64,000 nt of DNA from Gammaproteobacteria bacterium (GTDB lineage Bacteria; Pseudomonadota; Gammaproteobacteria; Steroidobacterales; Steroidobacteraceae): assembly GCA_017577615.1 (NCBI GenBank), contig PKRE01000001.1, forward strand, positions 1 to 64,000. The letters are read 5' to 3'. The notes under the pieces were generated by a model. The model saw only the letters and a program-made list of their open reading frames with translations, did not search any database and was not told the DNA's origin. Made by a program: the position numbers and the translations under genes. Below are positions 26,130 through 34,411 of the stretch, piece after piece (the first letter of the stretch is position 1; the number at the start of each line of letters is the position of its first letter).

Positions 26130-27139
26130 GACCACCTCCGCAGCTGCAAGCCTCTGTACAGCAACAGCACGACACACGCGAGCGCAGCGATCGCAAGAGC
26201 AATTCGCGAATAGTCGCGCCGCGGGATCTCCTCGAAGTAATCGAGCGGCAGATTGTGCTGGCGCGCGACCTCGTTGACCGCGCGGGTAAGATCCTCCGGC
26301 ACCTCCGCCTGATAGGCCCGGTAAGGAGTACGCAGCGTCTTGAAAAACCGATGCAACGCGATCTCTGGCGCCATCTCCCTGCGTGGATCTTCCTCGTCCA
26401 GTGCCGGGCTGCTGATCGAGCGCAGATACAGCCAGTAAAGCGCAATACCGTTGCGTTCGAGACCGGCAACGATGCGCTCGCGTGTTGTCTCATCCAGGTG
26501 GGCACCGCCATCCGATACGAGCAGAATGATCCGGCTGCCTGAGTAGGGTCGTTGATCGAACTCTGCGATGGCTGCGTTCAGCGCTCTGCCGACGTTCGTC
26601 TCGTTCAAGCCGCCGCCAATGCCTGCGGCCGTGATCCCGGCTTGCAGCACGTGCGTTCGATGCGTGAACGGCACAGCAAGGAGCGGCCCGCCGCTGAAAT
26701 ACATCAAGGCAAACCGATCCTCCGCGCGTGCCGCGACGAAGCGCGAGAGCAGCTCTCGTGCCGTATGACTTTTCTGCGGCCCACGATGCCAAGCTTGCTG
26801 AGCACGCGCGAGCGGATCGGTCGCTTGCCAGTCGCTCGGCATCATGCGCTCGTCCATGCTACGGCTGCGATCCATGAGCACGAGGATCTCGGCGCCACGC
26901 CCGGTCCGCATGACCCGGCTCTCGGGCCGGCCCGGCCCCGCAAGCCCAACCACGGTCGCAGCAATGGCAACGACGGCACATGCGACGGCTGCGATCTCCA
27001 CCGCTCGCCCCAGCGAGTCGCGTGGAATCCAAGCGACGTAGGAATAACCGAGCGCTTCCTGACGCGACCGCAACAGCGGCAGCAATGCCAGCGGCAGGAA
27101 CAACAGCATCCACGGACGCAACAGCTCTACGTCCACCAT
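26126..27139 (-). CDS. mxaC: MxaC-like VWA membrane protein
   Basis: 337 residues from the ATG at 27139; the longer frame upstream is an overlap with mxaA in another frame. Two N-terminal membrane segments (LLRPWMLLFLPLALLPLL and VEIAAVACAVVAIAATVVGLAG), a VWA domain with intact MIDAS (MDRSRSM) and LLVSDGGAHLD, and a C-terminal helix before the end (LALAIAALACVVLLLY). ALYWLYLRS, LHRFFKTLRTPYRAYQAEVPEDL and PRRDYSR agree with MxaC as I know it. Overlaps mxaA by 13 nt. VWA plus MoxR partners act as metal-insertion chaperones in related systems. Confidence 0.84.
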   Translation of the reverse strand: MVDVELLRPWMLLFLPLALLPLLRSRQEALGYSYVAWIPRDSLGRAVEIAAVACAVVAIAATVVGLAGPGRPESRVMRTGRGAEILVLMDRSRSMDERMMPSDWQATDPLARAQQAWHRGPQKSHTARELLSRFVAARAEDRFALMYFSGGPLLAVPFTHRTHVLQAGITAAGIGGGLNETNVGRALNAAIAEFDQRPYSGSRIILLVSDGGAHLDETTRERIVAGLERNGIALYWLYLRSISSPALDEEDPRREMAPEIALHRFFKTLRTPYRAYQAEVPEDLTRAVNEVARQHNLPLDYFEEIPRRDYSRIALAIAALACVVLLLYRGLQLRRWS

Positions 27140-28029
27140 CGTTGGTACCGCCGTTCCAGTCGCCGCAGATCGCGGCACAGCTCCCGCACCGAGAGCGCGT
27201 CGGCAGGCAACCCGCGGCCGAAGAAGAGCTCGTTCGATTGCATGTAAAACTGCTCGATGCGCGGACGGTAGGCAGCCAGATAGGGGGCCGCGTCGATCAG
27301 CGTCGGAATCGTCGTTCTTTGAATGACGCGACCCGCCACACGATCGAATGCGCGATGCATCGTGCGCCACGCTTCCGGCATCTCGTCGCGCAGCCCACGC
27401 AGCTCCTCCCACGCACGCGCGAACGGCTCGTGCTGACGTGCACGCCGATTGCGCCAAATAGCCCACGCCAGCCAGCACAGTGCAATGGCGACCGCCACAC
27501 CTGCGTAGACGAGCAAACGCCTTTCGATCTGCCACGTCGGGATTCGCGGTGCTTCGTGATCCGGCCGCAGCGTTCTCGGCACCTGCCGTAGATCCGCAGG
27601 CTCGGTCGTCAGCGGCACCACCCGGATCGTCCACCTGGGCACGATCCAGCCACGCCCGACCGCATCTTCGAGTCGCAGTCCAGGCAGGTCGATCAGCGTG
27701 GGTTCACGGGGGGCGTTGATGATCTGATGCTCGAGCACGAGCCAGCGCCGCCCATTTTGTGGATCGACCTCGACACGCGCAGGCCGGCGCTCGAACCAAA
27801 CGCCCACTCGTTGGGCAGGCGGCCACTCGCGCAGCTCGAACGCCTCGTCTGCGGCTTCGAGCAGAACGTATTGCGTCAGCGTATCGCCGATGAAATAGCC
27901 GAATGTTCTCGGTTGACGAACGAAGAGCTCGGCGGCGTCTGCGTCGTCATCGTCGTTGGCGGCACTCTGCAATGCCAGCAGCATCGAGCAGATCAGCGCC
28001 AGTGCCAACGTTCTGTTGAGCGGCATCAT
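27127..28029 (-). CDS. mxaA: MxaA-like periplasmic/membrane protein
   Basis: 300 residues from the first of two adjacent ATG codons at 28029, overlapping the mxaS stop by ATGA. Signal peptide (LALALICSMLLALQSAA). A periplasmic beta-rich part (FGYFIGDTLTQYVLLEA, GVWFERRPARVEV) is followed by one membrane segment (LLVYAGVAVAIALCWLAWAIW, about 188-208) and a cytoplasmic helical tail with FDRVAGRVI and SNELFFGRGLPADALSVRELCRDLRRLERR. The tail pattern (MHRAFD, F..S...FF) is typical of MxaA. Confidence 0.78.
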   Translation of the reverse strand: MMPLNRTLALALICSMLLALQSAANDDDDADAAELFVRQPRTFGYFIGDTLTQYVLLEAADEAFELREWPPAQRVGVWFERRPARVEVDPQNGRRWLVLEHQIINAPREPTLIDLPGLRLEDAVGRGWIVPRWTIRVVPLTTEPADLRQVPRTLRPDHEAPRIPTWQIERRLLVYAGVAVAIALCWLAWAIWRNRRARQHEPFARAWEELRGLRDEMPEAWRTMHRAFDRVAGRVIQRTTIPTLIDAAPYLAAYRPRIEQFYMQSNELFFGRGLPADALSVRELCRDLRRLERRYQRWWT

Positions 28030-28895
28030 CCCAGCGATTCGTAGAAGTAGCGTGACATGGCATCCGCATCGAACGCTCCTTCGATGAAGAACGGGCGTAG
28101 CCCGCGCCGCGCGAACACCTCTGCGAGCTGCGCGCGCCGCTGGGCCACGGCGACGCGCCAGCGCGCTCGCAGCGACGGCCGCAGCCACACCGTGCGCCTT
28201 GCATTCGATTCCAGGTCGAGCAGCGTCGCGACGGCATTGCGCTCGGGAGGGTTCGTCTCGGTCGGATCCCAGATCACGACCGGCACGAGTACCGCATGGG
28301 CCACCGCATCGAGCACGCTGCCCAGACGTGCCAAGTCCCAGTGAAAGTCCGACACGAGGAAAACGAGCGCACTGCGTCCTGCAAGGCGCGCGAGGACCTG
28401 TTCGAGACCTGCGATCGATCCACGGCGAGCCTCGCATGCGCGCAGACGCGCTGCCATGGACACGCCAGCATCCCGGCGCAGCATCGGTGGTGAGTACAAG
28501 TCCTCGCGCTCGAGCGCATCGAAGGCGAACATGCCGCATAAGTCGCCCATCCTGAACGTGCTGAGGCCGAGCGCTGCGACGAAATCAGCGGCGACATGCA
28601 GCTTGGGCTTCGGCTCACCGAAGGCCATCGACGTGGAGACATCGACCACTGCATACACCGCGACCCCGGTCTGCTGCCGGGCCACACGCACGAGCCACTC
28701 ATCTCGCAACGAGCGCACGCTCGTGCGCACATCGAGCCGACGTGGATCGGGGCGATCGAAGAGGCTCATGTGCGTAGCGAACTCGAGGCCGGCACCCAAG
28801 CCGCTGCCCCGATGCGCGCCGGGGCGATGACCGCCCATGCGCCGTGTGAGCCGATAGTAGAACTCCTGTGGATCCGTCATGCGCCGAGCGATCAT
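28026..28895 (-). CDS. mxaS: DUF58 protein, MxaS-like
   Basis: 289 residues. N terminus PQEFYYRLTRRMGGHRPGAHRGSGLGAGLEF, then the DUF58/VWA-like region (DPRRLDVRTSVRSLRDEWLVRVARQQ in pieces, VAVYAVVDVSTSMAFG, LVFLVSDFHWD). DUF58 proteins pair with MoxR ATPases. A later ATG at 28880 is an alternative start; neither has a clear ribosome site. It follows mxaR after 3 nt and overlaps mxaA by 4. Confidence 0.84.
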   Translation of the reverse strand: MIARRMTDPQEFYYRLTRRMGGHRPGAHRGSGLGAGLEFATHMSLFDRPDPRRLDVRTSVRSLRDEWLVRVARQQTGVAVYAVVDVSTSMAFGEPKPKLHVAADFVAALGLSTFRMGDLCGMFAFDALEREDLYSPPMLRRDAGVSMAARLRACEARRGSIAGLEQVLARLAGRSALVFLVSDFHWDLARLGSVLDAVAHAVLVPVVIWDPTETNPPERNAVATLLDLESNARRTVWLRPSLRARWRVAVAQRRAQLAEVFARRGLRPFFIEGAFDADAMSRYFYESLG

Positions 28896-28898
28896 GCG

Positions 28899-29924
28899 CT
28901 ACCGGGGTGTGGGCACTTTATCGAGGATTTCCGCGATCAGCGCATCGGCGATCTGGGCGCGACGCAGCTCGTACACCGGCGTGAAGAAGATGCGATGACC
29001 GAGCACGGCAGGCGCCACCTTGCGAATATCGTCAGGAACGAGCCGATCGCGCCCATCGAGCCATGCGAGCACACGAGCCGCTCGCGTCAGGCTCATCATG
29101 CCGCGCGGGCTCGCGCCGGCGAGGATCAGCCGGTGCATGTCCACGTCCGGCACACGGATGTCGAACTTCTGCGGCGCTTGCGTCGCCGTCCACAAGTCCA
29201 TGACATAGCGCTCGAGCGTCTCGCTCGCACCGATGTGCTCCTGGATGAGCGTGCTCACATCGTTAAGCGCCGCCGCATCGACGATCCCGGGCGTCACGCA
29301 CTCCAGCAACGCATCCACGTCGTGGTACCGCGGGTCGAAGACGATGGCGCGCCGAACCGCATCGTCCGTCGGTGTCGGCATTTTCAGTTCGAACATGAAA
29401 CGATCGCGCGCAGCCGAAGCGAGCTCGAACGTTTCTTCCCGCTCCACCCGGTTGCGATCCGCGAACACGATCATGTGCGGAAAACGGAACTCGCGGCCGA
29501 AGGCGGCCACCGAGCGCTCGGCCATCGCGCGCAGCAAGAGCGACTGCACCTGCGGACGCGCTCGGTTGATCTCGTTGAAGAAGAACGTGGTCAAGCGCTC
29601 GCCGTGCCGCAGGAGCGGCCCTGGCTCGATCCGCGGTTTTCCTCCGGCATCGACGTAGGTGTGGTACACGAGATCGCCTGGCATGAGGTCGATCGTGCCC
29701 TCGACACGCTCGAACTCGCCCCCGAGCGCACGCGCGAAAGCTCGCAGAACCGTCGTCTTGCCGACACCGACGTCGCCTTCCAGCAGAACGTGCCCGCGCG
29801 CAAACAATGCGACGTTGATCATTCGAATGACGTCCGCCTGCCCGATGATGGCGTTCGCGACCGCCTGCTCTATTTGCAGCGCACGCTCGCGCCAATCGCT
29901 GAGGCGCGCATCGACAGCTGACAT
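28899..29924 (-). CDS. mxaR: MoxR-family AAA+ ATPase, MxaR-like
   Basis: 341 residues. Walker A GDVGVGKTT (50-58). The Walker B region is FFFNEINRARPQ (114-125): the Asp usual in MoxR (DEINRA) is Asn here. FFNEINRARPQV, FADRNRVEREETFEL and ARDRFMFEL are what I recall of the MxaR subgroup, so the Asn is not decay. AGAGGAGA lies 5 nt before the ATG. First gene of a six-gene run with overlapping or near-overlapping ends. MoxR ATPases act as chaperones for metal-cofactor insertion together with VWA proteins. Confidence 0.88.
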   Translation of the reverse strand: MSAVDARLSDWRERALQIEQAVANAIIGQADVIRMINVALFARGHVLLEGDVGVGKTTVLRAFARALGGEFERVEGTIDLMPGDLVYHTYVDAGGKPRIEPGPLLRHGERLTTFFFNEINRARPQVQSLLLRAMAERSVAAFGREFRFPHMIVFADRNRVEREETFELASAARDRFMFELKMPTPTDDAVRRAIVFDPRYHDVDALLECVTPGIVDAAALNDVSTLIQEHIGASETLERYVMDLWTATQAPQKFDIRVPDVDMHRLILAGASPRGMMSLTRAARVLAWLDGRDRLVPDDIRKVAPAVLGHRIFFTPVYELRRAQIADALIAEILDKVPTPR

Positions 29925-30011
29925 GATTTCTCCTCTGGCGCCTCACTACCGCCACCAACATTCGTGCCAAGAGGAGGCTGGAGACTAGAGGCTGTTCTCA
30001 TGCCGAGTGCC

Positions 30012-30206
30012 AAAGCCCAGCGCCCAGGGCCCAGTACCCAGCGCCCCTGCCCAGACACTGTCACGCGATCGATGCAGGTGTCCCGCTTCTGTCGCAGCGC
30101 GAGGTCGATTGGGGCTCGGGGCTTTGGGCTCGGGGTTCGGGCGCGCTGCCCACGCCCAGCGCCCAGTACCCAGAGGCCGGCGCCCAGGCAGGCGCCCAGC
30201 AGCCCG
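30012..30206. repeat. CCCAGCGCCCAG repeat cluster (family B)
   Basis: Two runs of CCCAGCGCCCAG and CCCAGTACCCAG words (30012-30053 and 30149-30206) surround a stretch with the inverse word GGGCTCGGGGCTTTGGGC (about 30114-30132). It fills most of the gap between mxaR and the aroG promoter. No gene is visible in 29925-30237. Confidence 0.6.
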
Positions 30207-30237
30207 TCGTCAAGCGCCCGTCCTGGGCGAGACTCCG

Positions 30238-30266
30238 TTGCACCGGCTCCCGGGTCTGTGTTATCT
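30238..30266 (+). promoter_or_regulatory. Predicted promoter of the aroG leader
   Basis: TTGCAC (30238-30243) and TTATCT (30261-30266) have a 17-bp spacer. Initiation near 30273 would leave only about three bases before the leader-peptide ATG at 30276, i.e. an almost leaderless transcript. No Shine-Dalgarno sequence precedes that ATG. Confidence 0.6.
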
Positions 30267-30275
30267 AATGCGCCC

Positions 30276-30347
30276 ATGAACATGTTGCCCAACCGCTATT
30301 GGTTCTACTTTTTTTACGTATTCCGTAATCACTGGCGGAAGGGCTGA
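30276..30347 (+). CDS. aroG leader peptide (23 aa, aromatic-rich)
   Basis: 23 codons and a TGA. Residues 8-16 are YWFYFFYVF, with another Trp at 20; nine of 23 residues are Phe, Tyr or Trp. It lies 106 bp before the DAHP synthase gene and just upstream of a strong intrinsic terminator. Its codons 19-22 contain the sequence able to pair with the terminator stem. Shortage of charged tRNA for Phe, Tyr or Trp would stall the ribosome in the aromatic run. This is the classical arrangement of attenuated amino-acid operons. Confidence 0.9.
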   Translation: MNMLPNRYWFYFFYVFRNHWRKG

Positions 30348-30414
30348 GCTCGATCTGAAATAGACGAAACGTGAACCCGAAAAACCGCCAGTCAAAAGCT
30401 GGCGGTTTTTTTTT
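30331..30414 (+). terminator. Transcription attenuator of aroG
   Basis: Terminator: a 12-bp stem AAAAACCGCCAG (30380-30391) with CTGGCGGTTTTT (30399-30410), loop TCAAAAG, then further Ts to 30414. Antiterminator: ACTGGCGG in the end of the leader peptide (30331-30338) is complementary to CCGCCAGT (30385-30392), the left arm of the terminator. A ribosome stalled on the aromatic codons (30297-30323) leaves 30331-30338 free to block the terminator. A ribosome reaching the stop codon covers it, so the terminator forms. Confidence 0.88.
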
Positions 30415-30453
30415 GGGGGCGCTGCGGAGACACGCTAAAGCTGGAGCAGACAC

Positions 30454-31542
30454 ATGACGATCCGGACCGACGACCTACGCATCCGTGACATAAAAGAGCT
30501 CGTGACGCCAGAGCAGCTGGCACGGGAGTACGAGCCGACAGAGCGTGCCACCACCACGGTTGCCGAATGCCGCAGCGCGCTGCAGGACATCCTGCATGGG
30601 CGCGACGATCGCCTGATCGTCGTCATCGGACCGTGCTCCATCCACGATCCCGTCGCCGCAATGGACTACGCGCAGCGGCTCAAAGCACAACGCGATCGTC
30701 TACGAGACGAGCTCGAGATCGTCATGCGTGTCTATTTCGAGAAGCCGCGGACAACCGTGGGCTGGAAGGGCTTGATCAACGATCCGGACCTCGACGGCAG
30801 CTTCAACATCAACAAAGGTCTGCGCATTGCGCGCAAGCTCCTCGGCGATATCAACGAGCTTGGCCTTCCGGCAGGTTGCGAGTTCCTCGACATGGTGACG
30901 CCGCAATACATTGCCGAGTTCGTCTCGTGGGGCGCCATCGGCGCACGCACCACAGAAAGCCAAGTGCACCGCGAGCTCGCGTCCGGTTTGTCGTGCCCAG
31001 TCGGATTCAAGAACGGCACCGACGGCAACGTGAAGATCGCGATCGACGCCGTGCTCGCCGCATCACATCCGCATCATTTTCTCGCGGTGACCAAGCAAGG
31101 ACGCAGCGCCATCGCAGCGACGACCGGCAACCCCGACTGTCACGTCATCCTTCGCGGAGGCAAGACCCCGAACTACGATGCGGCGAGCGTCGATGCCGTA
31201 TGCGCGCAGCTCACAGCAGCGAAGCTGCCGAATCGGCTGATGATCGATGTCAGCCACGGTAACAGCAACAAGCAGCCGGAGAGACAACCGATCGTTGCTG
31301 CCGACATCGCCGAGCGGATCGCAGCGGGCGAGAAGCGCATCGCTGGCGTCATGATCGAAAGTCATCTCAAGGCCGGCCGTCAGGACTTGGTGCCAGGACG
31401 CCCGCTCACGTACGGGCAGAGCATCACCGATGGCTGTATCGATTGGGACACCTCGGTTGCGGTGCTCGAGCAGCTCGCGCGTGCCGTCGCTAAGAGACGT
31501 CAGTCGAATCGCACGGTGGTGCCCGCCGCCGCAGCCTGCTGA
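30454..31542 (+). CDS. aroG: 3-deoxy-7-phosphoheptulonate (DAHP) synthase, class I
   Basis: 362 residues. It condenses phosphoenolpyruvate and erythrose 4-phosphate, the first step of the shikimate pathway. AroG/F/H motifs: VVIGPCSIHDP, VYFEKPRTTVGWKGLINDP, GSFNINKGLRIARKLL, PAGCEFLDMVTPQY, GARTTESQVHRELASGLSCPVGFKNGTDG, RGGKTPNYD, IDVSHGNSNK and GVMIESHL broken as usual. A GGAG element lies about 10 nt before the ATG. Controlled by the attenuator at 30331-30414. Allosteric class (Phe, Tyr or Trp) cannot be decided by eye; the mixed leader suggests response to all three. Confidence 0.96.
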   Translation: MTIRTDDLRIRDIKELVTPEQLAREYEPTERATTTVAECRSALQDILHGRDDRLIVVIGPCSIHDPVAAMDYAQRLKAQRDRLRDELEIVMRVYFEKPRTTVGWKGLINDPDLDGSFNINKGLRIARKLLGDINELGLPAGCEFLDMVTPQYIAEFVSWGAIGARTTESQVHRELASGLSCPVGFKNGTDGNVKIAIDAVLAASHPHHFLAVTKQGRSAIAATTGNPDCHVILRGGKTPNYDAASVDAVCAQLTAAKLPNRLMIDVSHGNSNKQPERQPIVAADIAERIAAGEKRIAGVMIESHLKAGRQDLVPGRPLTYGQSITDGCIDWDTSVAVLEQLARAVAKRRQSNRTVVPAAAAC

Positions 31543-31591
31543 AGCGCTCTTGTGGGCTCGGGCGCGACGATGCCAGCGCCCAGAGCCCCTT

Positions 31592-32902
31592 CTACTCCGA
31601 CGGCATACTCGTGCAGCTACTGACAAGCTGCTCCGGCGGCGTTCCTTGCGCGGTTGGATCGGTCACGAGACCGACGAAGAGGAGCGCGCCCGAATCCTGT
31701 TCGCGGATGAAGAAAACGAAGGGGCGATCGAAAACAAGCTCCGTGAACGACACCAGCCCCATGCCGACCCCGGTTGCCGCGGCCGCGCGCGTGCCGCGTT
31801 CATCCATCTCGACGAATGTCCTCTGACGCACGAAGTCGATGCACATCTGCTCGCCCGCAGGAGACATTCGCGAGAAATCGGCGCCGGGTCGGAATGCCGC
31901 ACCCATGCCCATCTGCTTCAGAGCGTCGTTCAAATAGGCATCGTACGTCAGTCTGACCTTGGGGATCGACAGCCGATCGATCCGACCGACTGCGAGCTCG
32001 TCGAGCAACGCGGCCCATTGCTCGCCGTCGAGCTGTGACAGCCAAGCGCGTGCAGTGACGCCGGGATCGGGTAGAACGACGATCATGGAGAACGCACCGT
32101 TGCCGTACGGCAGCTCGACCGCCGCGTAGGCGGCGTTGTAGGCGCGACGCAGCTCGGCGCGATCCATCGACATCATGTCGACATCGACCGTCGAGCCGTC
32201 TTCGCGCGTGAACGTTGCCCGCTGCGTCTTCGCGGGATCGAACTGTGTGGTCCACGCGCCTTCGAAATGTATTGCGTTCACGAGCAACGCGCTGAGCGCA
32301 GGATCGAGCGTATCGACGATGCGCTCGATGCGTCCACCCGTTTTCTGCTTCACCCAGGTATTGATCGCAGCCAGCGTCGCGGGACTTCCGAAATCGCGTG
32401 ATTGTGCCTGTGCTTCGAAGGTGTGATCGATCGTCTGGAGGAACGCCTCGTGGAAGGGTATCCCGTCGTTCGTCCACAGGGCATTCGCGATCTCGAAGCG
32501 TACGGCCGGATCGCGGTGACGCAAGCTCTTGAGCAGCGTGCGGTACGCACCGTTGATCTGCTCGATCGTCAACGAGCCAAAGCCAAGCCCAGAGCGCATC
32601 GCATCTAACGTCGCGCCGTCTGCACCGTTGAGCGCCATACCAAGCGCCATCGATGCGCTGAGAGGCGACAGCACGATGTTCGCCCGTGTGTCTGCGGCGG
32701 CGACACGGGTAGTGAGCACAAGACCGAAGTCGTTCGACGCCAGAGCGACTGTGCGCTCAGTCAGATCGAACGCCCGCGCAAGCCCCTCGGACACCCCCGG
32801 CGCTGAGTTGGACGAGCTCGCATCCGGACGCTGCGAGCCGCCGCAACCCGCCATGGTCAGGGTGCAGCAAGCAATCATTGTGACAACATATCGCGCAAAC
32901 AT
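31592..32902 (-). CDS. Serpin-family lipoprotein
   Basis: 436 residues from the ATG at 32902, which has GGGAGG about 5 nt upstream. A lipobox (TLTMAGC, Cys about 20) predicts a lipoprotein. The serpin fold is clear: NIVLSPLSASMALGMALNGA, NALWTNDGIPFHEAFL, INTWVKQKTGGRIERIV, LVNAIHFEGAWTTQFDP, MIVVLPDPG, FDRPFVFFIREQDSGALLFVGLV. The reactive-loop hinge ERGTRAAAATG (about 366-376) has the small residues needed for loop insertion, so it is likely inhibitory. By spacing, P1 falls near Leu/Val in GMGLVS, suggesting an elastase- or chymotrypsin-like target. The target is unknown. Confidence 0.93.
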   Translation of the reverse strand: MFARYVVTMIACCTLTMAGCGGSQRPDASSSNSAPGVSEGLARAFDLTERTVALASNDFGLVLTTRVAAADTRANIVLSPLSASMALGMALNGADGATLDAMRSGLGFGSLTIEQINGAYRTLLKSLRHRDPAVRFEIANALWTNDGIPFHEAFLQTIDHTFEAQAQSRDFGSPATLAAINTWVKQKTGGRIERIVDTLDPALSALLVNAIHFEGAWTTQFDPAKTQRATFTREDGSTVDVDMMSMDRAELRRAYNAAYAAVELPYGNGAFSMIVVLPDPGVTARAWLSQLDGEQWAALLDELAVGRIDRLSIPKVRLTYDAYLNDALKQMGMGAAFRPGADFSRMSPAGEQMCIDFVRQRTFVEMDERGTRAAAATGVGMGLVSFTELVFDRPFVFFIREQDSGALLFVGLVTDPTAQGTPPEQLVSSCTSMPSE

Positions 32903-32988
32903 GTGCGCCTCCCGTTCGTGCGGCCGGAGCATACGTCCAGCGACCCGGAATAGTTGTTACGACTTTGTCTATCGGTATTGCCGATCCG

Positions 32989-34407
32989 CTAGCGTTCGAC
33001 GCGCAGATTCGCGCCCTGCCGCAGCAACTCGTCCTGCACCTGCACGACGTCGAGCTCGCGTGTGCTCTTGCCGGTGCGCGCAACCATCGCCGCGCCCACT
33101 CCAGCGGCATGTCCTGTCGCCATCGCAATCGACATCACTCTGTACGACGAGAGCGCCTCGTGCGTGCCGGAGATGCAACGACCTGCGACGAGCAGATTGT
33201 CCGTCCGCAGCGGCAGGAGGCAGCGGAAAGGAATGTCGTATGCTTCGCCCGGGGGCAATTTCCGCAGAATCGTGCCCTTGCCGCTGGGATTGTGAATGTC
33301 CACGGGATAGGTGCCGCGTGCGATGACGTCTGTGAACTTACGCGCGCTCAGGATGTCTGCTGCGGTGAGTTGATAATCCGCTTGGACGCGCCTCGACTCG
33401 CGCACGCCCACCTGCACGCCGCTCTGTATCACGTACGAATCTGCGAAACCGGGCACGTACTTCTGCAAGAACGCCGCAATCTGACGCATCTGACGCCGGC
33501 CTATCCATTCGGCTCGGGTCAGATCCCAGACGTCGCAGCCGAGCGCATGCGTGATTCGTGTCGAGTTGACCGAGATCTCGTGTCTGTGCGGAGTGGCAAA
33601 GAACAAGACATCCTCGCGCGGCAGCTCGAGCTCCCCTGCCTCGGTGGCTCGACGCACCAGGTCCCAAAGCCCATGGACACCGCGCCACTGATCCGGGTGC
33701 TCACGCACATAGGCAAGGAACGCCTCGCTGCTGAAATCGCCGACGCGAAACATGAGCGTCATGGGCTGGACCAGCCCGTCCTCTTCTCGGCCGATCTCAT
33801 AGGGCGCACCGGCCCGCGCGGCGACATCGCCGTCGCCCGTGGCGTCCACGAACGCTTGCGCGCGCACCAGCAAAGGGCCTGACTTCGTTTCGAAGATCAC
33901 GCCTTCGAGTCGGCCGTTGCGAATGACCACATCGCTCGCAAACGCGTGCAGCAACAGCATCACACCTGCATCATCTATCAGATCGAGCGCCACGCTCTTG
34001 AACAGCTCCGGATCGAAGGGCACGACATACCCCGTCTCGCCCGAAGGGCGCACTGCGCCGCGCGCAGCGATCAGCCGTTCGAGAAAGCGAACGAGCACGC
34101 CGCCAATGACAGGCTCTCCCGGCCCGTGATCCGTCGGGAATAGCTTCGCCTCGCCGGATTCGAGCATCGGACGATCGGTATGAAACGACATGAGCGGCAT
34201 GACGAGCGCTGCGGTCGCATTGCCGCCTAGAAAACCGTAACGCTCAACGAGCAATACCTGCGCGCCTGCATCGGCCGCGCCTACTGCCGCTGCGATACCT
34301 GCAGGCCCGCCACCGACGACCAAGACATCCACGTCGGCGGCAAGGCATGCACGACGCGGGGGCAACTGGACGAAGCGCGGTTCCTTGGGACGAGCGAGCA
34401 GCGGCAT
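32989..34407 (-). CDS. FAD-dependent oxidoreductase (FAD_oxidored type)
   Basis: 472 residues from the ATG at 34407. Dinucleotide-binding VDVLVVGGGPAGIAAAVGAADAG at about residues 26-48 (GGGPAG core), then ERYGFLGGNATAALVMPL, AFVDATGDGDVAARAGAP, and a C-terminal GRCISGTHEALSSYRVMSIAMATGHAAG. This matches the FAD_oxidored family of uncharacterised dehydrogenases, related to fumarate-reductase flavoproteins. No signal peptide. Substrate unknown. It lies 4 nt after the broken pyruvyltransferase gene, on the same strand. Confidence 0.85.
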   Translation of the reverse strand: MPLLARPKEPRFVQLPPRRACLAADVDVLVVGGGPAGIAAAVGAADAGAQVLLVERYGFLGGNATAALVMPLMSFHTDRPMLESGEAKLFPTDHGPGEPVIGGVLVRFLERLIAARGAVRPSGETGYVVPFDPELFKSVALDLIDDAGVMLLLHAFASDVVIRNGRLEGVIFETKSGPLLVRAQAFVDATGDGDVAARAGAPYEIGREEDGLVQPMTLMFRVGDFSSEAFLAYVREHPDQWRGVHGLWDLVRRATEAGELELPREDVLFFATPHRHEISVNSTRITHALGCDVWDLTRAEWIGRRQMRQIAAFLQKYVPGFADSYVIQSGVQVGVRESRRVQADYQLTAADILSARKFTDVIARGTYPVDIHNPSGKGTILRKLPPGEAYDIPFRCLLPLRTDNLLVAGRCISGTHEALSSYRVMSIAMATGHAAGVGAAMVARTGKSTRELDVVQVQDELLRQGANLRVER

Positions 34408-34411
34408 GGGT

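Noticed and set aside
28596..29921. 441-codon open frame on the plus strand
   Set aside because: Antisense to mxaS and mxaR, both with clear motifs; His/Arg-rich with no recognisable fold.
24688..29924. Interpretation as a Bat (aerotolerance) operon
   Set aside because: Bat operons have DUF4381, BatA, BatB with TPR, and BatD in a different order. MxaA, MxaC, MxaK and MxaL motifs and the order here match mxaRSACKL better.
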